Assembly: GCF_900094735.1 (NCBI RefSeq)
Contig: NZ_FMBM01000002.1
Span: forward strand, 248,001 to 312,000
Direction: 5' to 3'
From: Saliniramus fredricksonii
Lineage (GTDB): Bacteria; Pseudomonadota; Alphaproteobacteria; Rhizobiales; Beijerinckiaceae
Length of the DNA stretch: 64,000 nucleotides
This document shows positions 18,657-27,900 of the stretch, piece after piece (position 1 is the first letter of the stretch; each line of letters starts with the position of its first letter). Made by a program: the position numbers and the translations under genes. The notes under the pieces were generated by a model. That model did no database searches. It was not told the DNA's origin and worked only from the letters and a program-made list of their open reading frames with translations.

Positions 18657-18682
18657 TCGCGCCGGTCCCCTCACGCGTGATG

Positions 18683-20164
18683 TCATTCCACCACGATCTT
18701 GTAACTCCGGCCCGGCGTGATCGCGGCATCGGCGTCGAGTCCGTTGAGAACCCGGAATACCGAGACGCTCTGTCGGGCCCCGGTCATCCGGCGGGCCATG
18801 GAGGCGACATCGTCGCGTGATCCGGCGCGATGGATGCGGATGCGCGGCGGCTGGAAAGCGGCGATATCGCGGGCGCTCATGGCCCTTATGCTCGACAGGG
18901 TTTCCTCGAACAGCCGATCGGCTGCGCCGTCCTGCGGGCGATGGGCGAAGATCAGCCGGTAGATTCCCCCATCATGGCGCAGGGCTGCGATGCGAAAATG
19001 CCAGTCCTGCCCCTGCGAGCGCGCCGTCGCGGTCTCGAGACCATTGACTGTGAGGCGGCGCACATCCTCCGCCGTGAGATCGTCGGTCCAGGTCGAGGCG
19101 AGTACGGATTCGAGATCCTGCCCCGGCTCGGCCTCCACGAGATCGAAGAGAATGCGTCGCGATTCATCAGCGGAGCTGCCGAGCACGGCGCGCGAGGAAT
19201 TGTCGAGGGCAAAACCCTCCGGCGCGCTGAAGCCGATGCGCAGCCGTCCGTGCACATAGTGACGCCCGCCGCGCACCAGCCCGTCAGCGGCACCGTCCCC
19301 GAAGGTCGTGCCGTCGATCGCGGCGAGGTAAACGTCGCGCCCGCGCGCATCGCCCGCACCGGCCCGCTCGGCGAGCTGGCGCGCGAGCACCCGTGCGGCA
19401 TCGATACGTTGGCCGGTGGCGGGATGCGTGGCGAACATGTCATAGGCGCTCTGCTGCATTTGCGCCCCGGTTCGTACCTGCGACAACCCCTCCCAGCGCT
19501 CCAGCGAACCGAGGAATCGCGTCGCGCCGTAAGGGTCATAGCCCGCGCGGGCGAGGGTGGCGATGCCCTCGGCATCCGCCTCGAATTCCTGTTCGCGCGA
19601 GAAACGGGCGATATCCACACGTGAGGCGGCGCGGACATTTTCCACCGCACGCTGATCACGCAGCACATCCGCGACGACGCGGGCGACAAGATCGGACCGC
19701 ATCTGCAATTCGGACCGCGTCGAGGCATGCCGCAGCGTCACATGGGCGATTTCATGCGCCATCACCGCCGCGATCTCGGCGCTGTCATTGGCCAGCGCGA
19801 TCAGTCCGCGCGTGACGTAGAGGCGTCCGTCGGGCAGGGCGAAGGCGTTGACGGCGGGCGAATCGAGGATCGTCACCCGGATGCGCAGATCGGGCTGAGG
19901 GGTGGCCGGGATCAGATCGTCGACGATGCCGTTGAGCAGGCGGCGCAGGCGCGGTGAATCGTATTCGCCGCCGAACGTCGCCACGAGTTGCGCATGCTCG
20001 CGCGCCTGCGCCGTATCAAGCGCCGCGACGAGGGGGGCTTGCGTATTGGCCGAGAAGACGCTGCCCGTCCCTGCGCCGACGCAACCCGCGAGCATGAATG
20101 CCGCAGCGGAAATCGCGGCAAGTCGCGACAGGCTTCGCTTGATCGGTTTCACGGAATTCCACAT
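18683..20164 (-). CDS. M48-family metalloprotease, periplasmic lipoprotein
   Basis: The 493-residue protein carries a lipoprotein signal (AAFMLAGC, Cys28) and an M48 domain with zinc ligands His137 and His141 in HEIAH plus Glu195 in EFEADAEG. This resembles BepA/YfgC and LoiP, periplasmic proteases involved in outer-membrane protein quality control. The C-terminal third (after about residue 330) is an extra domain that I cannot name. The gene is convergent with the carboxypeptidase; the thermonuclease-like gene on the same strand ends 17 bases upstream, so transcription may be shared. Confidence 0.9.
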   Translation of the reverse strand: MWNSVKPIKRSLSRLAAISAAAFMLAGCVGAGTGSVFSANTQAPLVAALDTAQAREHAQLVATFGGEYDSPRLRRLLNGIVDDLIPATPQPDLRIRVTILDSPAVNAFALPDGRLYVTRGLIALANDSAEIAAVMAHEIAHVTLRHASTRSELQMRSDLVARVVADVLRDQRAVENVRAASRVDIARFSREQEFEADAEGIATLARAGYDPYGATRFLGSLERWEGLSQVRTGAQMQQSAYDMFATHPATGQRIDAARVLARQLAERAGAGDARGRDVYLAAIDGTTFGDGAADGLVRGGRHYVHGRLRIGFSAPEGFALDNSSRAVLGSSADESRRILFDLVEAEPGQDLESVLASTWTDDLTAEDVRRLTVNGLETATARSQGQDWHFRIAALRHDGGIYRLIFAHRPQDGAADRLFEETLSSIRAMSARDIAAFQPPRIRIHRAGSRDDVASMARRMTGARQSVSVFRVLNGLDADAAITPGRSYKIVVE

Positions 20165-20180
20165 GGCCGGCTGCTAAGCA

Positions 20181-20966
20181 TCACGGGGATGGCCCCGTCT
20201 CCAGATCCTCGATGAATGCGGCAATTGCAAGTTCGATTGCCGGCCCTCGCCAGTCCAGCATTACACCGCGCACGCGAATTCGTCGACCACTCAGATAGTC
20301 GGCATCGATGCCCCTTTCCAGCAAGTCCCGCCAGATCTCCTCGGGAATGATCACGGTGAATCCGCCCCGCCAGCGACGGGAGAAATCGAGATAGGTGGCC
20401 CGAGCGCGTTCCCCGACGCTGACGACGCGCCCTTCGACGATGACATTCTCCCCCGCGCGGGCTGCGAGCGCGTCGGGATCATGCGCTGACAGGGGCCGGT
20501 TGGCGGGCTCGGCCCAGATTCCGCGCCGCGCCGCACGGGCACGCGCTTCACGCACCAGCAGCGCGGGATCGCACAAATCCGACCCCGGGCCCGGATCGAC
20601 CCGCGCGAGACCGGCATCGATCAGCACATGCGCGAGCGGGCGTCCGTCATCGAGGAGGGCCTGCACGGGAAGGCGGCCCCAGCGATCGGGCTGCGCATCG
20701 GCGAGGCGGCGAAAGGCGGGGCGCTCGCGCGCGATCAGGGTCTCGGCGGCGGCGATATCCGAGACGCGCAGATCAATCAGACGCATTGCCGTGTCGTCGG
20801 CAGTGAGCGGATTGCCGTGGCGATCGAGGCCAGTGAGATACGCGCCGGGTTCGGCGGAGGCGAGGCGGCAGCGCTCCTGCGCCATGGCGGGCGCGGTTGC
20901 GGTCAGGATGAGCGCGAAGGCCGCGGCTGCGCAAAGCTCAAGACGCCACATTCTGCCAGCCCGCAT
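20181..20966 (-). CDS. Staphylococcal-nuclease-like (thermonuclease family) exported protein
   Basis: The 261-residue protein has a signal peptide (LCAAAAFALILTATAPAMA) and an SNase-like barrel with RLIDLRVSD, DRWGRLPVQALLDDG and AHVLIDAGLARVDP. A second OB-like section follows (NVIVEGRVVSVGERARATYL). The usual DGDT loop and the RLxGIDAPE glutamate are not preserved, so nuclease activity is doubtful and it may only bind a ligand. Its start (20966, or 20951) overlaps the upstream LytTR gene by 15-29 bases, which implies one operon. Confidence 0.72.
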   Translation of the reverse strand: MRAGRMWRLELCAAAAFALILTATAPAMAQERCRLASAEPGAYLTGLDRHGNPLTADDTAMRLIDLRVSDIAAAETLIARERPAFRRLADAQPDRWGRLPVQALLDDGRPLAHVLIDAGLARVDPGPGSDLCDPALLVREARARAARRGIWAEPANRPLSAHDPDALAARAGENVIVEGRVVSVGERARATYLDFSRRWRGGFTVIIPEEIWRDLLERGIDADYLSGRRIRVRGVMLDWRGPAIELAIAAFIEDLETGPSP

Positions 20967-21810
20967 CACGCAATGCGCCCCGGTAGGTCTTGCCGACGGG
21001 GATCTCAAGCCCGTTCTCAAGCTGCAGCAGCAGGCGCGTGCCATCGCGCTTGACGCCCGTCACCGCTTCGCGCGCAACCCACCATGAGCGATGCACGCGC
21101 AGCCCCTCCACATCGGAAAGCTCTTCCTCGGCATCGCTCATCCGCATCAGGATGATGTCGGAGCCCTTGTCGGTATGGATGCGCAGATAGTGATCCTCCA
21201 TCTCCAGACAAAGCAGACGCCCCGTCAGGCCCGCAGGGAAGCGCCGGCGAAAGCGCGTATCCGGGGCAGGGGGCGGGATATTGGCATCGTTGCGCGGCAT
21301 GGCGCGCGCGTCCTCGCGCAGGCCCGCTTCCTCGCGCAGGCGCGCCTCCTCCATGCGCCGTTCGGCTTCGAGCGCTTCGCCCTCGGCTGCGGCTTCGCTG
21401 GTGGCGCCGCCCAGATTGTTGAAGGCGAGGCTGAAGACGAGGATCACGACGAAGACCTGCCACAGGGTCTGACCGAGGCTGATCTGCACGCCCGGCATCA
21501 TCAATTGGGTGACGACGATCACCACGGCGGTCGCCGGCAGGGCCACGATGAGCGCCGCGATTGCCGGTATGGTCAGATTGGGACGCGGCAGGCGCCCGGC
21601 AAGCGCGCGTTCCAGAAAACGGGTGACGAGGTCGCTCTGCAGCCAGATCAGCCCGATTACCGTGAACCAGTAGAGCGCGCGGGCCGGCGTCTCCAGCGCT
21701 TCATAGGTGCCGAAGGGCCCCAGCGCGGTCATCAGCGCAGCCGCGAAAGCCGCGCCCGCAAGTGAACGCAGCGCTTCCTTTTTGGCCGGATCGTCGAACC
21801 ATTCACGCAT
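20938..21810 (-). CDS. Membrane-bound LytTR-family transcription regulator
   Basis: The 290-residue protein has four hydrophobic helices in the first ~145 residues, a charged coiled-coil-like linker (ALEAERRMEEARLREEAGLR) and a C-terminal LytTR DNA-binding domain. Landmarks of that domain are LLCLEMEDHYLRIHTDKGSD, the LRVHRSWWVAREAV segment and IPVGKTYRGAL. Such one-component membrane regulators sense something in the membrane or periplasm and regulate nearby genes, often their own operon. The target and signal are unknown here. Confidence 0.85.
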   Translation of the reverse strand: MREWFDDPAKKEALRSLAGAAFAAALMTALGPFGTYEALETPARALYWFTVIGLIWLQSDLVTRFLERALAGRLPRPNLTIPAIAALIVALPATAVVIVVTQLMMPGVQISLGQTLWQVFVVILVFSLAFNNLGGATSEAAAEGEALEAERRMEEARLREEAGLREDARAMPRNDANIPPPAPDTRFRRRFPAGLTGRLLCLEMEDHYLRIHTDKGSDIILMRMSDAEEELSDVEGLRVHRSWWVAREAVTGVKRDGTRLLLQLENGLEIPVGKTYRGALRDAGWQNVAS

Positions 21811-21960
21811 CGTGAACGGAAACTAGCACGCTTTCACGCAGTTTTGGCTACCCTTGCCGAAAGCCGCTTTGCTTGGCTGCGCGGGCATCGGCATCACCGT
21901 CGCGGAACCCGACGCCGGGATCGGCGTCAAGACGATCAATGGATGAAGGAGAACGCGATC

Positions 21961-23223
21961 ATGTCTGCCAATCCACCCGCCCGCGTCCGCGTTGCCCCCG
22001 TCAGCGGCACTGAACGCATCGCCACGCTCGATATCCTGCGCGGCTTTGCCCTGTTCGGGATTCTGGTGATGAACATCCAGGCCTTCGCCATGATCGCGGC
22101 AGCCTATATCAACCCGCCGGCCGTAGCGCCGACGGGCACCGCCGAATACGCGATCTGGCTGGTTTCGCATGTCTTCTTCGACAAGAAATTCATCACGCTC
22201 TTCACCATGCTGTTCGGCGCCGGCATCGTTTTGATGACGCAGCGTGCGCAAGCCGCCGGCAACGGCGCGCTCGCCCTGCATTACCGGCGCATGCTCTGGC
22301 TGCTCGTGATCGGGCTGATCCACGCCTATCTGATCTGGTATGGCGATATCCTCACCGCCTATGCGCTGATCGGCATGGTCGCGGTCTTCATGCGCCACTG
22401 GTCGCCACGCCGGCTGGTGATCGCCAGCCTCGTGCTGCTCGCCCTGCAGCAGGGCGTGTTTGCACTGATCGGCGCCGGGATCACCATGCTGCCGCCGGAG
22501 GAGATCGCGATCATCGCCGACGAGAGCTGGCTTGCGACCGGCAGTTATGCGCTCGCGGAGATCGAAGCCTATCGCGGCAGCTATGCCGAGCAGCTCGCCA
22601 TGAGGGTCCAGCACTCCCTCGCGATGCAGTTCTTCGGCATTCCCACGGAGCAGTTTTTCTATCTGCTCGGCGTCATGGCACTCGGCATGGCCGCCTTCAA
22701 GAGCGGGCTTTTAACCGGTGAATGGTCGAACCGGGCCTATACCCGCCTCGCCGCGATCGGGCTGGCGCTCGGCTTGCCGCTCGTGGCGCTTGGCCTTGTC
22801 ATGAACGAGAATGCCGGCTGGGAGATGACCTTCTCGCTCTATTTCGGGCGTATGCCGAACACGCTTGCCGCACCGCTTCTGGCGCTCGCCTATACGGCGC
22901 TGGTGATCCTCGCCGCGCGCCGTTTCGGCCCCGCCATGCAGGCGCTGTTCGCCCCGGTCGGGCGGATGGCGTTTTCGAATTATCTGGCCCAGAGCATCAT
23001 CTGCACGCTGATCTTCTATGGCCACGGGCTCGGCCTGTTCATGGAGGTCGGGCGCGTCGGGCAGATCCTCATCGTGCTCGCGATCTGGATCGCGATGCCG
23101 CTCTGGTCGCGGGCCTGGCTCGCGCGGTTCCGCTTCGGCCCGGCGGAATGGCTGTGGCGCAGCCTCGTCTATCGCAAGGCGCAGCCGATGCTGCGGCGGG
23201 CGAGCGTCGCGGCGGCGGGCTGA
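21961..23223 (+). CDS. DUF418 domain membrane protein
   Basis: The 420-residue polytopic membrane protein has roughly ten hydrophobic segments. It starts with the family signature RIATLDILRGFALFGILVMN and includes FFDKKFITLFTMLFGAGIVLM. The C-terminal DUF418 section includes GRMAFSNYLAQSIICTLIFY. Proteins of this family are annotated as uncharacterised and are related to the acyltransferase-like membrane fold. ATG 21961 has a clear AAGGAGAA ribosome site; the ORF upstream to 21844 lacks family features. Confidence 0.88.
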   Translation: MSANPPARVRVAPVSGTERIATLDILRGFALFGILVMNIQAFAMIAAAYINPPAVAPTGTAEYAIWLVSHVFFDKKFITLFTMLFGAGIVLMTQRAQAAGNGALALHYRRMLWLLVIGLIHAYLIWYGDILTAYALIGMVAVFMRHWSPRRLVIASLVLLALQQGVFALIGAGITMLPPEEIAIIADESWLATGSYALAEIEAYRGSYAEQLAMRVQHSLAMQFFGIPTEQFFYLLGVMALGMAAFKSGLLTGEWSNRAYTRLAAIGLALGLPLVALGLVMNENAGWEMTFSLYFGRMPNTLAAPLLALAYTALVILAARRFGPAMQALFAPVGRMAFSNYLAQSIICTLIFYGHGLGLFMEVGRVGQILIVLAIWIAMPLWSRAWLARFRFGPAEWLWRSLVYRKAQPMLRRASVAAAG

Positions 23224-23266
23224 TTGGCTCCGCCCCGCCTGATCGATGCGCTCACACATGCTCCAG

Positions 23267-23674
23267 TCACACATGCGCGAGCGTGTCGATCAGGACCGGG
23301 ATCAGCGGCTCGTCTGCGGGAGGCATGGGATAATCCCGCAGACGTGTGGCGCGCACCCATTTCAGATCGGCATGCTCATGCGCCTGCACCAGGCCCTGCC
23401 AGCGGCGACAGATATAGAGCGGCATCAGCAGGTGGAAATCGGGATAGGCGTGGCTGGCGAAGGTGAGCGGCGCGAGGCAGTCTTCCTGCGTCTCGATGCC
23501 GAGCTCCTCGTGCAATTCCCGGATCAGCGTCTCCTCGGGCCGCTCCCCCGCCTCGACCTTGCCGCCGGGAAACTCCCACAGACCCGCCATCTGCTTGCCT
23601 TGCGGGCGCTGCGCGATCAACACCCGCCCGTCCGTATCGACGAGCGCCACGGCGACGACGAGGAGAATCTTCAT
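23267..23674 (-). CDS. mutT: 8-oxo-dGTP diphosphatase (NUDIX hydrolase, MutT type)
   Basis: The 135-residue enzyme hydrolyses oxidised nucleotides such as 8-oxo-dGTP before they enter DNA. The NUDIX box is complete: GGKVEAGERPEETLIRELHE followed by ELGI. The MAGLWEFPGG lead-in is typical for MutT. Together with mutY at 4983 this gives two members of the GO repair system. The ATG overlaps the rlmB stop by 4 bases, so the two are coupled. Confidence 0.9.
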   Translation of the reverse strand: MKILLVVAVALVDTDGRVLIAQRPQGKQMAGLWEFPGGKVEAGERPEETLIRELHEELGIETQEDCLAPLTFASHAYPDFHLLMPLYICRRWQGLVQAHEHADLKWVRATRLRDYPMPPADEPLIPVLIDTLAHV

Positions 23675-24606
23675 GAGGCGGCACTCCCGCGCGCAAGCTT
23701 GCGCGTCAGCGTATGCAGCGTGACGGCGGCGGCGTTGGAGACGTTGAGGCTCTTGATCACGCCGGGCATTTCGAGCCGCGCGACCACATCGCAGCAGGCG
23801 CGCGTGCGCTGGCGCAGGCCCTTGCCCTCGGCGCCGAGTACCAGTGCCAGCGGCATGCGGGGGGTGAGCGCGTCGAAATCCTCCGCACCCTCCGAATCGA
23901 GGCCGATGCGGTAGAAACCGTGCTCGCCCAGCCGCTCCAGCGCATCGCCGAGATTGCGCACGGTGATGAAGGGAACGTGTTCGAGCCCGCCCGAGGCCGA
24001 TTTCGCCAGCACACCTGTCGCGGCGGGGGAGTGGCGGGCGGTGGTGACGATGGCGGTGACGCCAAACGCAGCTGCGCTGCGCAGGATCGCGCCGACATTA
24101 TGCGGATCGGTGATCTGGTCGAGCACCAGCACCAGCGCGTCCGCGCCCAGCCCGTCGATACCGCCGGGATGATCGAGCGGATCGGCTTCGATATAGATGC
24201 CCTGATGCACCGCATCAGGGGTCAGAAGCCTGTCAATCTCGCGCGGGGCGACGAGTTCGGGGGTGACCGGAAGCGTTCCGAGCTCCGCCGTCAGTCGGTT
24301 CACCGCGTTTTCGGTGGCCAGAAGCTTGCGTATCTTGCGCTGCGGATTGCGCAGGGCCTCGCAGCCCGGATGCCAGCCGTATATCACCGCGACGCCGTCC
24401 TCCGGCGCGTTGCGTGGATCGCGGCGCGGGGCGGGACCACGCCCACCGGGGCGATAGCCGGGCTTCTTGCCATAGCCAGGCCTGCCAAAGGAAGGTTTGC
24501 CAAAGGAAGGCTTGCCGGAACCCGGTTTTCCGGGGCCTTTGCGCCAGGCCGCCTTCGGCTTCACGCCGTCGGCCCCGCCGCCACCCTGATCGTCATCACC
24601 CGCCAC
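23671..24606 (-). CDS. rlmB: 23S rRNA (guanosine-2'-O)-methyltransferase, RlmB/TrmH (SPOUT) family
   Basis: The 311-residue protein has an N-terminal Gly/Lys/Pro-rich extension with short repeats (GKPSFGKPSFGRPGYGKKPG). An RNA-binding L30e-like domain starts at VIYGWHPGCEALRN, followed by the SPOUT knot. The knot motifs are LVLDQITDPHNVGAILRSA, LVLGAEGKGLRQ and IKSLNVSNAAAVTL. Family members methylate the 2'-O of a guanosine in 23S rRNA (G2251 in E. coli) using S-adenosylmethionine. The basic extension may add nonspecific RNA affinity. It is cotranscribed with mutT. Confidence 0.92.
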   Translation of the reverse strand: MAGDDDQGGGGADGVKPKAAWRKGPGKPGSGKPSFGKPSFGRPGYGKKPGYRPGGRGPAPRRDPRNAPEDGVAVIYGWHPGCEALRNPQRKIRKLLATENAVNRLTAELGTLPVTPELVAPREIDRLLTPDAVHQGIYIEADPLDHPGGIDGLGADALVLVLDQITDPHNVGAILRSAAAFGVTAIVTTARHSPAATGVLAKSASGGLEHVPFITVRNLGDALERLGEHGFYRIGLDSEGAEDFDALTPRMPLALVLGAEGKGLRQRTRACCDVVARLEMPGVIKSLNVSNAAAVTLHTLTRKLARGSAAS

Positions 24607-24638
24607 TTTGCGTACTCCGCCGCAATCGTCGAAAAATA

Positions 24639-25388
24639 TCAGCGATGCACGCCGATCATGGCGGTGAGCCCGCCATCGATCGGCAATACGGCGCCGGTGA
24701 TATAACCTGCCGGCTCGCTCATCAGGAAGGCGGCAAGGCCCGCCACTTCCTCGGGGCGCGCGAAGCGTCCTGCCGGAATCTGCTTTTCCATGTTCTCGCG
24801 ATAGGCCTCGTAACTCGCCATCATGTCGGTATCGATGAAGCCCGGCGCGATCACGTTGACGCTGACGCCGCGTTTGGCTGTCTCGATGGCGAGCGTGCGG
24901 GCATAGGAGATCAGCGCGCCCTTGGATGCAGCATAGGCGGCATTGCCGGCGGTGGCCTGGAGCGCGGCGACGGATCCGATGGCGACGATCCGCCCCTCCC
25001 GCGCGCGCAGCATGCCGCGCATCAGCGCCTTGGCGAGACGGGTGAAGGCCCAGAAATTCACCTGCATCGCCGCTTCGGCCTTGTCCTGCGCCATCATTGC
25101 GGTGAGCGCGTCATAGGGCTGGCCGGCATTATGCACGAAGCCGTAATAGCCCTCGCCTTCGATGCGCGCGCAAAACGCTTCGATCGCATCCTTGTCCGAC
25201 AGATCGAGCGCGAAACCGTTCACCGAGATGCCTGGATGCGCATCGACGAGTTCCTGTGCCAGCGCCTGCGCGGCATCCGCCGAGGCGCGATAGGTGAAAT
25301 CGACGTCGTAACCGGCCTGCGCAAGGCTGCGCACGATGGCCGCGCCGACGCCCTTGCCGCCGCCCGTTACGAGAATCCGCCTGCTCAT
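24639..25388 (-). CDS. 3-oxoacyl-ACP reductase (FabG-type SDR) of the acpXL cluster
   Basis: The 249-residue short-chain dehydrogenase has the cofactor motif GGGKGVG at residues 9-15, HNAG near 87, and catalytic Ser139, Tyr152 and Lys156. Its place as the last gene after ketosynthase, ketosynthase-like, dehydratase and ACP genes implies reduction of the beta-keto intermediate during chain elongation on the specialised ACP. The gap to the preceding ketosynthase gene is 38 bases, so it is probably in the operon. The well-known rhizobial cluster has no fabG at this position, as far as I recall. Confidence 0.87.
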   Translation of the reverse strand: MSRRILVTGGGKGVGAAIVRSLAQAGYDVDFTYRASADAAQALAQELVDAHPGISVNGFALDLSDKDAIEAFCARIEGEGYYGFVHNAGQPYDALTAMMAQDKAEAAMQVNFWAFTRLAKALMRGMLRAREGRIVAIGSVAALQATAGNAAYAASKGALISYARTLAIETAKRGVSVNVIAPGFIDTDMMASYEAYRENMEKQIPAGRFARPEEVAGLAAFLMSEPAGYITGAVLPIDGGLTAMIGVHR

Positions 25389-25426
25389 GGTGAGAAGCCT
25401 CCCGGCATCATCGAGGACATGCCCGT

Positions 25427-26707
25427 TCAGACCGGCTCTGCGGCGAGGATGAGGCAGGTATTCTGGCCGCCGAAACCGAAGGAATTCGACAGGACCACCC
25501 GCACATCCGCATCGCGCGCTTCATTGGGGACGACATCGAGCGGGATGGCGGGATCGGGCACGTGGTAATTGATCGTCGGCGGAATGCGTCCCTCGGCGAT
25601 GGTCATCAGCGAGACCACCGCTTCCACCGCACCGGCGGCCGTGAGCGTGTGGCCGATCATCGACTTGTTGGAGGAAATCGGCACGTTCTGCATGCGCTCG
25701 CCGAGCACCTGCATCAGGCCGAGCGATTCCATCTTGTCATTCTCCGGCGTGCCGGTGCCATGCGCGTTGACATAATCGATCGCATCCGGAGAAAGGCCCG
25801 CATCGTCGATCGCGCCCTGGATGGCGGCGATGATCGGCGCGCCGTCCGGGCTGGAGCGGGTGCGGTGGAAGCCGTCGCCCTTCTCGCCGCAGCCAAGCAC
25901 ATAGCCGAGGATCGTCGCGCCGCGCGCATGCGCGTGTTCGGCATCCTCGAGAACGAGCGCTGCGCCGCCCTCGCCCATGACGAAACCGTCGCGATTTTTC
26001 GAGAACGGCTTGGCCGCCGCTTCCGGGGGGTCGTTCTGGGTGGAGAGCGCCGAGAGCAGCGAGAAACGGATCAGCGCCTCCGCATGGACCGAGCCGTCGG
26101 TGCCGATGCAGAGCGCCGCCGGCGCCTCGCCGCGCCGGATTGCCTCGACGCCGAGCTGGATGGCCGTGGCCCCGGACGAGCAGGCGGTGGAGAGCGAGAT
26201 CGGCGAGCCGCGCGTGCCGAAGCGCTCCTGAAGCCGTTCGGCGACGGTGCCGAAAAGGAAAAGGTCGTGCCAGGCGCGGTAATCGCCACTGCCTGCGGCT
26301 TTCAACAGATCATCGTAGGTAACGTCGCCACTCTGCCCGGAGGCCTTGGCGAGGGCGATCCGCTGCGGCCATTCGATCTCGACGGGAGGAACCGCGATGA
26401 AGAGCGAGCCGGGAAATTCCGCGCCGATCCCCGCCTGCGCGATCGCCTCCTGCGCGGCGCGGCTGGCGAATTCCTGCGAGAGCAGCGGCGCGCAGAACGG
26501 TTCGACATCGATGAAATCGACAGTGCCGGCGATGGTGGTGCGCAGGTTCTCGGTGGAGAAGCGGCGGATGCGGTGGATGCCGGAACGCCCGGCGGTCAGC
26601 GCGTTCCAGTTATCGGCCTTGCCCTCGCCGAGCGACGTGACGAGGCCCATGCCGGTGACGGCGACGAGGGGGCGACCGCGGCGATCACGATAGGCGGACA
26701 TGCTCAA
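25427..26707 (-). CDS. fabF1XL: Beta-ketoacyl-ACP synthase (FabF1XL-like), catalytically intact
   Basis: The 426-residue ketosynthase keeps the full catalytic triad: Cys176 in STACSSGA, His316 in NAHGTGT and His353 in SNKSMIGHTLTAAG, with Lys348. It would condense malonyl-ACP with an acyl chain in a two-carbon elongation cycle. Its ATG overlaps the stop of the ketosynthase-like gene upstream by 4 bases. Pairing with an inactive ketosynthase partner resembles KS-alpha/KS-beta (chain length factor) heterodimers. The XL name is inferred from the neighbouring acpXL-type gene. Confidence 0.88.
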   Translation of the reverse strand: MSMSAYRDRRGRPLVAVTGMGLVTSLGEGKADNWNALTAGRSGIHRIRRFSTENLRTTIAGTVDFIDVEPFCAPLLSQEFASRAAQEAIAQAGIGAEFPGSLFIAVPPVEIEWPQRIALAKASGQSGDVTYDDLLKAAGSGDYRAWHDLFLFGTVAERLQERFGTRGSPISLSTACSSGATAIQLGVEAIRRGEAPAALCIGTDGSVHAEALIRFSLLSALSTQNDPPEAAAKPFSKNRDGFVMGEGGAALVLEDAEHAHARGATILGYVLGCGEKGDGFHRTRSSPDGAPIIAAIQGAIDDAGLSPDAIDYVNAHGTGTPENDKMESLGLMQVLGERMQNVPISSNKSMIGHTLTAAGAVEAVVSLMTIAEGRIPPTINYHVPDPAIPLDVVPNEARDADVRVVLSNSFGFGGQNTCLILAAEPV

Positions 26708-27900
26708 CCCTCCTGCCCGGTGCGCGCCGGTGCATCCGCCCGCGACAGGCGGATCAAGCCCTCACCGCGCTGGTGCCCGATGCTGGTGACGACGGCTTCC
26801 GGCGCATCGCCACGCGCGATCGCGGCAGCAGCGAGCGCTACGCCGGCGGGCGCCTGCGCTTCCATCAGATGGCCGAACGCGTCCTGCAGCGCGAGGATCC
26901 GTGCGCCGGGTGCGAGGCGATCGAGCGCGGCGCGCTCTTCCTCGGTGCGCCCCTTCACGCCCGTCGCGCCGGAAATCACCATGGCATCGGGGCCGGGTGC
27001 GACCTCGGCCCAGAGCTTTTCGAGCATCTTCGCCGTGGCGCCGGGCTGGCGGCGGGCGAGATCGGCGCCGATCTCATCGATCCGCGCGACGATATCCGCA
27101 CCCCGCCTTTGCGCGTGAGCGCGCGATTCCAGCACGAGGAAGCAGCCGCCGGAGCCGAGGATGAAACCGCCGCCCCGCTCCGGGCGCGAGAAGACCGGGG
27201 CAAGGGGCTGCTTCCACAGCATGCCGCCGAGTTCGTAGACCATGAGACTATCCGCGCGCTCGGCGTTGAACGAGCCACCGACGAGGACGATATCCGCCTG
27301 GCCGGCGCGGATGCGGGCATGGGCAATGCGGATCGCGTCGATCCCGGCCTGCTCCTCCCCCATGAAGGTGCGCGAGGCGCCGGTGACGCCGTGGACGATG
27401 GCGATGTTGCCGGCGAGCAGGTTGGAGAGCTGCGCGAGGAACAGCGTCGGGCGCACATCGCTCATCAGCCGCTCGTTGAGGAACGCGCCCTGATCGGCCT
27501 GCTGCGATATCTGCGTCAGGATCTGGCCGTCGACATCGTAATCCCGCTCGCCACCACCGGCGCAGACGATCAGGCTCATATCCGCCTTGAGCGCGGCGTC
27601 GTCCTTGGCGCCGGCATTGTCGAGAGCGAGGCCGGCACAATAGACGCCAAGTTTCTGCCAAGGCTCCATCTGGCGCAGATCGGATTTCCTGGGGATCTGC
27701 TGCGAAAAATCGATTTCGCCGGCAGGATGCACCGGGAACGGAGGGAAGCGGGTGGTATCGACAAGCGGCGGCACCTCGCCGCACAGGGCGTCGAGATTGG
27801 GTGCGATGCCGATCCCGGCACTGGTGAGAATGCCGGAGCCGGTGACGACGACGTCGTGATCGGGCGATCGCGCGTCGGAAGAAGCCTGTGCGCCCGTCAT
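26704..27900 (-). CDS. fabF2XL: Ketosynthase-like protein lacking active-site residues (FabF2XL-like, chain-length-factor type)
   Basis: The 398-residue protein has the thiolase-like ketosynthase fold. In place of the nucleophilic Cys region it reads GVTGASRTFMGEEQAGIDAI, without any cysteine. The HGTGT histidine region is SGATGVKGRTEEE. Only the second histidine seems kept (QDAFGHLMEAQAPAG). It therefore cannot condense by itself and probably pairs with the active enzyme encoded next to it, setting chain length as KS-beta subunits do in type II polyketide synthases. It overlaps both neighbours by 4 bases, which suits fixed stoichiometry. Confidence 0.82.
   Translation of the reverse strand: MTGAQASSDARSPDHDVVVTGSGILTSAGIGIAPNLDALCGEVPPLVDTTRFPPFPVHPAGEIDFSQQIPRKSDLRQMEPWQKLGVYCAGLALDNAGAKDDAALKADMSLIVCAGGGERDYDVDGQILTQISQQADQGAFLNERLMSDVRPTLFLAQLSNLLAGNIAIVHGVTGASRTFMGEEQAGIDAIRIAHARIRAGQADIVLVGGSFNAERADSLMVYELGGMLWKQPLAPVFSRPERGGGFILGSGGCFLVLESRAHAQRRGADIVARIDEIGADLARRQPGATAKMLEKLWAEVAPGPDAMVISGATGVKGRTEEERAALDRLAPGARILALQDAFGHLMEAQAPAGVALAAAAIARGDAPEAVVTSIGHQRGEGLIRLSRADAPARTGQEG

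Noticed and set aside
26704-27900. Ketosynthase-like gene as a decayed pseudogene
   Set aside because: The frame is intact with 4-base overlaps on both sides, and the loss pattern of active-site residues matches functional KS-beta partners.
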